64,000 bases of DNA. It comes from Streptomyces flavochromogenes (lineage in GTDB: Bacteria > Actinomycetota > Actinomycetes > Streptomycetales > Streptomycetaceae). The notes beneath the pieces were generated by a model. The model worked only from the letters and a program-made list of their open reading frames with translations. It did no database searches and had not been told where the DNA came from. Made by a program: the position numbers and the translations under genes. Below, one piece after another: positions 61,154-64,000 of the stretch (position 1 is its first letter; each line of letters begins with the position of its first letter). The stretch is taken from NCBI RefSeq assembly GCF_000717595.1, contig NZ_JNZO01000012.1, positions 280,396 through 344,395 of the forward strand. The letters are read 5' to 3'.

Positions 61154-61660
61154 ATGACCAGAATCAGCGACACTCCGTCCGCGTGGGACGAACGCACCCA
61201 GCTCACCACGTTCCTCGACTACGCACGTGACACCGCCCGCGCCAAGTGCGAGGGCGTCTCCGCGGAGAACGCCCGCAGGGCGCCTCTGCCGGGCTCACCC
61301 CTGATGACCATGAACGGAGTGATCAACCACCTCCGCTGGGTCGAGTACTACTGGTTCCAGATGGTCTTCCTCGGCGAAGAGGACAAGGGGCCCTGGACCG
61401 AGGAGGACCCCGACCGCGAGATGCGCATCGCGGTCGACTTCCCCCTCACGCAGCTGCTCGACGAATACGCCGAACAGAGCGCCCGCTACCGCGAACTCGT
61501 CGCCGGAAACGGCCTGGACGCCCGGGCCGAGCGAACCATCCGCGACGGCCGCCACGTCGACCTCCGCTGGATCCTCCTCCACCTCGTCGAGGAGACGGCC
61601 CGGCACAACGGCCATCTCGACATCCTGCGCGAGCTGGTCGACGGCACCACCGGCGCCTAG
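61154..61660 (+). CDS. DinB-fold protein (DUF664/mycothiol-transferase-like), copy 2
   Basis: 168 aa from ATG 61154. The DUF664 pattern is clear: TFLDYARDTARAKCEGVSAENARRAPLPGSPL, INHLRWVEYYWFQMVFLG and the C-terminal LRWILLHLVEETARHNGHLDILRELVDG with the conserved RHNGHxD. By family knowledge such proteins bind a metal through these His and can use mycothiol. It lies 10 nt before the HAD gene. Close in sequence to the copy at 62369. Confidence 0.87.
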   Translation: MTRISDTPSAWDERTQLTTFLDYARDTARAKCEGVSAENARRAPLPGSPLMTMNGVINHLRWVEYYWFQMVFLGEEDKGPWTEEDPDREMRIAVDFPLTQLLDEYAEQSARYRELVAGNGLDARAERTIRDGRHVDLRWILLHLVEETARHNGHLDILRELVDGTTGA

Positions 61661-61670
61661 CATCAGGCAC

Positions 61671-62291
61671 ATGACCAGCACGTTCGTTCTCTTCGACGTC
61701 GACGGCACCCTCATGGACGCCGTCGCCAACCAGCGCCGCGTCTGGCACGAATGGGCAGCGCGGTACGGGGCCGACGGGGACAAGGTGTACGCCGTCGCGC
61801 TCCGGACGCGGCCCGTCGAGACGTTCGCGGCCGTGGCCCCGGGGCGGGACCCGGACGAGTGCCTCGCCCTGCTGCACGCGCTGGAGGACGAGGACGTCCG
61901 GACGGGCTCGTACGGGGCCTTCGACGGGGCCGCCGAACTGCTGAACGCCCTTCCGGTGGACCGATGGGCGCTCGTCACGTCGAACTACGAGCACCGGGTG
62001 CGGGGACGGTTCGAGCGGACGGGACTTCCGATGCCGGGTCTGATCGTGGACGCGGCGTCGGTGGCCGAGGGGAAGCCGTCCCCGGTGCCGTACCTGCTCG
62101 CGGCCGAGAAGCTGGGCGCGGACCCGGCGGACTGCCTGGTGATCGAGGACGCGCCGTCCGGCGTCCGCTCGGGGCTCGCGGCCGGGATGACGGTCTGGAC
62201 GGTCAACACCGAGGCCCCGCACCCCGGGGCCCACCGGAACTTCCGGTCCCTGGCGGAGGCCGCGCCCCACATCGTGGATGCGCTGACCTGA
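61671..62291 (+). CDS. HAD-family hydrolase (phosphatase)
   Basis: 206 aa. Motif I is FDVDGTLMDA (catalytic Asps), motif II ALVTSNYEHRVRGR, motif III near KPSPVPYLLAAEKLG, and motif IV VIEDAPSGVRSGLAAGMTVW. This is the beta-phosphoglucomutase/sugar-phosphatase-like subgroup. Substrate unknown. It is 10 nt downstream of the DinB gene and probably co-transcribed with it. Confidence 0.9.
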   Translation: MTSTFVLFDVDGTLMDAVANQRRVWHEWAARYGADGDKVYAVALRTRPVETFAAVAPGRDPDECLALLHALEDEDVRTGSYGAFDGAAELLNALPVDRWALVTSNYEHRVRGRFERTGLPMPGLIVDAASVAEGKPSPVPYLLAAEKLGADPADCLVIEDAPSGVRSGLAAGMTVWTVNTEAPHPGAHRNFRSLAEAAPHIVDALT

Positions 62292-62368
62292 GGAAGTGGC
62301 GCGCCAGGAGGGCCAGTTGACGTCCGGTTCGGGTTACGGGGCGGTCGTCCGGAGCCCATGATGCGGGT

Positions 62369-62920
62369 ATGAAGATTCCCGGCCGACGGATCGAACTGTT
62401 CACCGGCGCCGAGAGCGAGCGCCGCTTCGGCGGCCCCGCGACGGGCGACGAGAAGACCATGCTCGTGGCCATGCTGGACGCCCAGAGGGCCACGCTGAAG
62501 CTGAAGTGCTCGGGGCTGGGGGCGGAGTTGGCCTCGCGGTCCGTACCCCCGTCGTCACTGTCGCTGCTCGGCCTCGTACGGCACCTCGCCGACGTCGAAC
62601 GCCGCTGGTTCCGGTCCGTGCTCGCCGGGCACGACGTCGAGCTGCGGTTCTCCTCGGTCGAAGCCCCCGAGGGCGACTTCGAGGGCTCGGGCCCCGAACC
62701 CGAGATCGCCGCGGAGTCCTGGGCGGCCTGGGAGACCGAAGTCGCCTTCGCGGAAAGCTTCGTGACCGAGGCTCCGCACCTCGATGTGGAGGGGCATGAC
62801 GCGTGGCGGGGGACTGTCTCGTTGCGCTGGGTGCTGATCCACATGATCGAGGAGTACGCCCGACACAACGGTCACGCCGACCTGATCCGCGAACGGATCG
62901 ACGGAGCGGTCGGGGTGTGA
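62369..62920 (+). CDS. DinB-fold protein (DUF664/mycothiol-transferase-like), copy 3
   Basis: 183 aa from ATG 62369. Same family as copy 2: MLDAQRATLKLKCSGLGAELASR, LVRHLADVERRWFRSVLAG and LRWVLIHMIEEYARHNGHADLIRERIDGAVG. The two flank the HAD gene, giving a DinB-HAD-DinB arrangement. No further gene can be supported downstream until the edge. Confidence 0.88.
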   Translation: MKIPGRRIELFTGAESERRFGGPATGDEKTMLVAMLDAQRATLKLKCSGLGAELASRSVPPSSLSLLGLVRHLADVERRWFRSVLAGHDVELRFSSVEAPEGDFEGSGPEPEIAAESWAAWETEVAFAESFVTEAPHLDVEGHDAWRGTVSLRWVLIHMIEEYARHNGHADLIRERIDGAVGV

Positions 62921-63006
62921 TCCGGGGCGGGGCGGGTGGCGCGATGGGTGCGATGGGTGCGGTTCTTAGGGCCCTGAGGGTGGGCGTTTCTGGCGGGCTT
63001 CTGGTG

Positions 63007-63143
63007 GGACCGCCCTCTCTCCGAGAGTCGCTCCTTCCGGCGGCGCGTCAAGGGCGCTCCCTGCGGTCGCGTCGCTGCGCGACGGCCTTCGGCCACCCTC
63101 GACCCACCACCTCCAGGAGCGAAAGCACTCTCGGAGGGCGGTC
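63007..63143. repeat. Palindromic interspersed repeat, copy 1
   Basis: An imperfect long inverted repeat: outer arms 63007-63035 and 63114-63143 share CCGCCCTC...CGAGAGT and CGCTCCT, and inner arms around GTCAAGGG pair with CGACCC. It shares arm and core sequence with copy 2 but lies in the opposite orientation. Confidence 0.75.
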
Positions 63144-63557
63144 CGGGGGGCTGGTCCACGCGCAGGGCCCGGGCAGTGGCCGCCGACCGTGTCGCGTCCG
63201 CCGGCCGGTGGGTGGGGGCTCGGTTTACGGCGGGGGCGGGTGGGGTTCTCTCGGTGAGTTCGGGGTGCGCGGTCGTTGAATGGGGCAGTTGGACTCCGCT
63301 CAGCGACGGACGGTGGGGGCGGGGTGGGGCTTCAGGCCCCGCTGGTCACTCCCGGTGGGCGAGGGTGGGTCCGGGTGTGAGTTTCTCTGCATTTCTCCGA
63401 GTAACAGCCTCCGGAATAACCACCCAATGGGCATGAATCACCCTTATCGGGCGATGAAGCTGCAAGAAACCCACGCCGACCGGACCCAGCCACCCACCGG
63501 CCCGCACGCTCACGCCGACCCCCGACACTGCCCGGGCCGTCCGCGCGGCCCCGCCCC

Positions 63558-63693
63558 CGGCCGCCCTCCGAGTGTGAAAAGGCGGCCTCCGCCGCCGGGT
63601 CAAAGGTGCAGCGCAGCGGAATCGGCGAAGCCGACGCGACGAAGGAGCGCCCTTGACCCGGCGGCGGAGGACGCCACACTCGGAGGGCGGCCG
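63558..63693. repeat. Palindromic interspersed repeat, copy 2
   Basis: Arms 63558-63606 and 63651-63693. The outer 19 bp (CGGCCGCCCTCCGAGTGTG) and an inner 18-bp block (CCTCCGCCGCCGGGTCAA) are exact inverted repeats. The 44-nt centre holds a small GGCGAAGCC hairpin. There is no open frame suited to a transposase. Confidence 0.8.
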
Positions 63694-63856
63694 CACCCGA
63701 GACCAACCAGGCACGGCACCCCACAGGACCCCTACCAGGGCCCCACCCCCGTGCCGTACCTGCCTGCCCAACTACCTGTCCACCTGCCACCGCCGCCTCG
63801 AAAGGCGGCCCGGCTCCCGGGCTCGTTCACTCCCCCTTCGAACCGATGTTGTTTTT

Positions 63857-63885
63857 CGTACAACCGTGTTCAGGGTTCGCGGGTC
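63857..63885 (+). promoter_or_regulatory. Bipartite promoter-like element, copy 3
   Basis: CGTACAACC (63857-63865), 16-nt spacer, GGTC (63882-63885). Both boxes and spacing are identical to copies 1 and 2. A 9-bp stem with one bulge (63890-63899 with 63909-63917) follows. It would drive the gene entering at the right edge. Confidence 0.6.
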
Positions 63886-63976
63886 TCTTGATGTGCGGCA
63901 TACGAAGCGCCCACATCCCCCCGCACGGGTGGAAACCATCACGACCTGCACAGCCGGTCCCCGGAAAGGAAGCACG

Positions 63977-64000
63977 TTGCCTCCCATGAGCCACACCGGC
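63977..64000 (+). CDS. Start of an unidentified gene cut by the window edge
   Basis: A TTG at 63977 (or ATG 63986, in frame) follows GGAAAGGAAG at a suitable distance and opens LPPMSHTG before the window ends. The upstream promoter-like element and leader hairpin match those of the FG-GAP genes, so it may be co-regulated with them; its product is unknown. Confidence 0.4.

Larger units (their letters stand above)
62921..63976. other. 1.06-kb gene-free region with two palindromic repeat elements
   Basis: It contains the two elements at 63007-63143 and 63558-63693, a less GC-rich stretch at about 63370-63480, and the third promoter-like element. Open frames here follow the repeats rather than coding bias. 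Confidence 0.7.

Noticed and set aside
63430..63470. WhiG-type promoter on the minus strand in the less GC-rich stretch
   Set aside because: A GCCCGATAA-like sequence is present but has an extra base and no TAAA-type -35 at the right spacing.
63280..63891. 203-codon open frame in the gene-free region
   Set aside because: It runs through palindromic repeat copy 2, has no ribosome site and a composition explained by the repeats.

Overview
The window is high-GC actinobacterial DNA and reads as a Streptomyces chromosome core region. The signs are strong G/C third-position bias, many GTG starts and a few TTG starts, 4-nt stop/start overlaps inside operons, a complete 14-gene complex I operon, futalosine-pathway menaquinone genes, an LAxTG wall-anchored protein and mycothiol-type DinB proteins. 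I found no tRNA, rRNA, CRISPR array, transposase or prophage.

Layout. 1-6043: the 3' end of a 2-oxoacid:ferredoxin oxidoreductase beta subunit (korB) faces a three-gene operon of one lipoprotein and two paralogous membrane Ser/Thr kinases, each carrying an extracellular LivK-type ligand-binding domain. 6109-12939: small accessory genes (two HxlR regulators, a QorB-like reductase, RarD, DUF4291, an F420-dependent-type NADP oxidoreductase, GNAT, HEAT-repeat protein). 13142-15537: a secreted M28 aminopeptidase whose P-domain is cut short and runs in frame into the antisense of a LolA-like gene, which looks like a deletion scar. 15757-25860: long-chain polyprenyl diphosphate synthase, POT transporter, CocE hydrolase, SMI1-like protein, LAxTG protein, fumarylacetoacetase, a secreted dioxygenase with a carbohydrate-binding module, and an AraC regulator.

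26003-41841 is the minus-strand nuoABCDEFGHIJKLMN operon. A Rex-type operator lies 69 nt upstream of nuoA and a perfect 15-bp-stem terminator follows nuoN. 42512-52367 holds an NlpC/P60 hydrolase, an imine reductase with a divergent GlxA-type regulator, a geranylgeranyl-reductase-family enzyme, menG, an ECF sigma factor with a membrane partner, mqnC with a degenerate amidohydrolase-like neighbour, and mqnA. With the polyprenyl synthase at 15757, this segment therefore encodes several steps of menaquinone supply (ring, tail, tail reduction, methylation) beside the complex that reduces menaquinone.

52629-64000: a cold-shock protein with a hairpin leader, an M23 peptidase, DUF1992, three DinB-fold proteins, two tandem secreted FG-GAP/VCBS-repeat proteins, a small NlpC-like protein, a HAD phosphatase, and about 1 kb of gene-free DNA carrying two copies of a palindromic repeat family in opposite orientation. 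Three leaders here share an exact bipartite promoter-like element, CGTACAACC-N16-GGTC, each followed within 2-7 nt by an inverted repeat. This is the most novel-looking regulatory signal I found.
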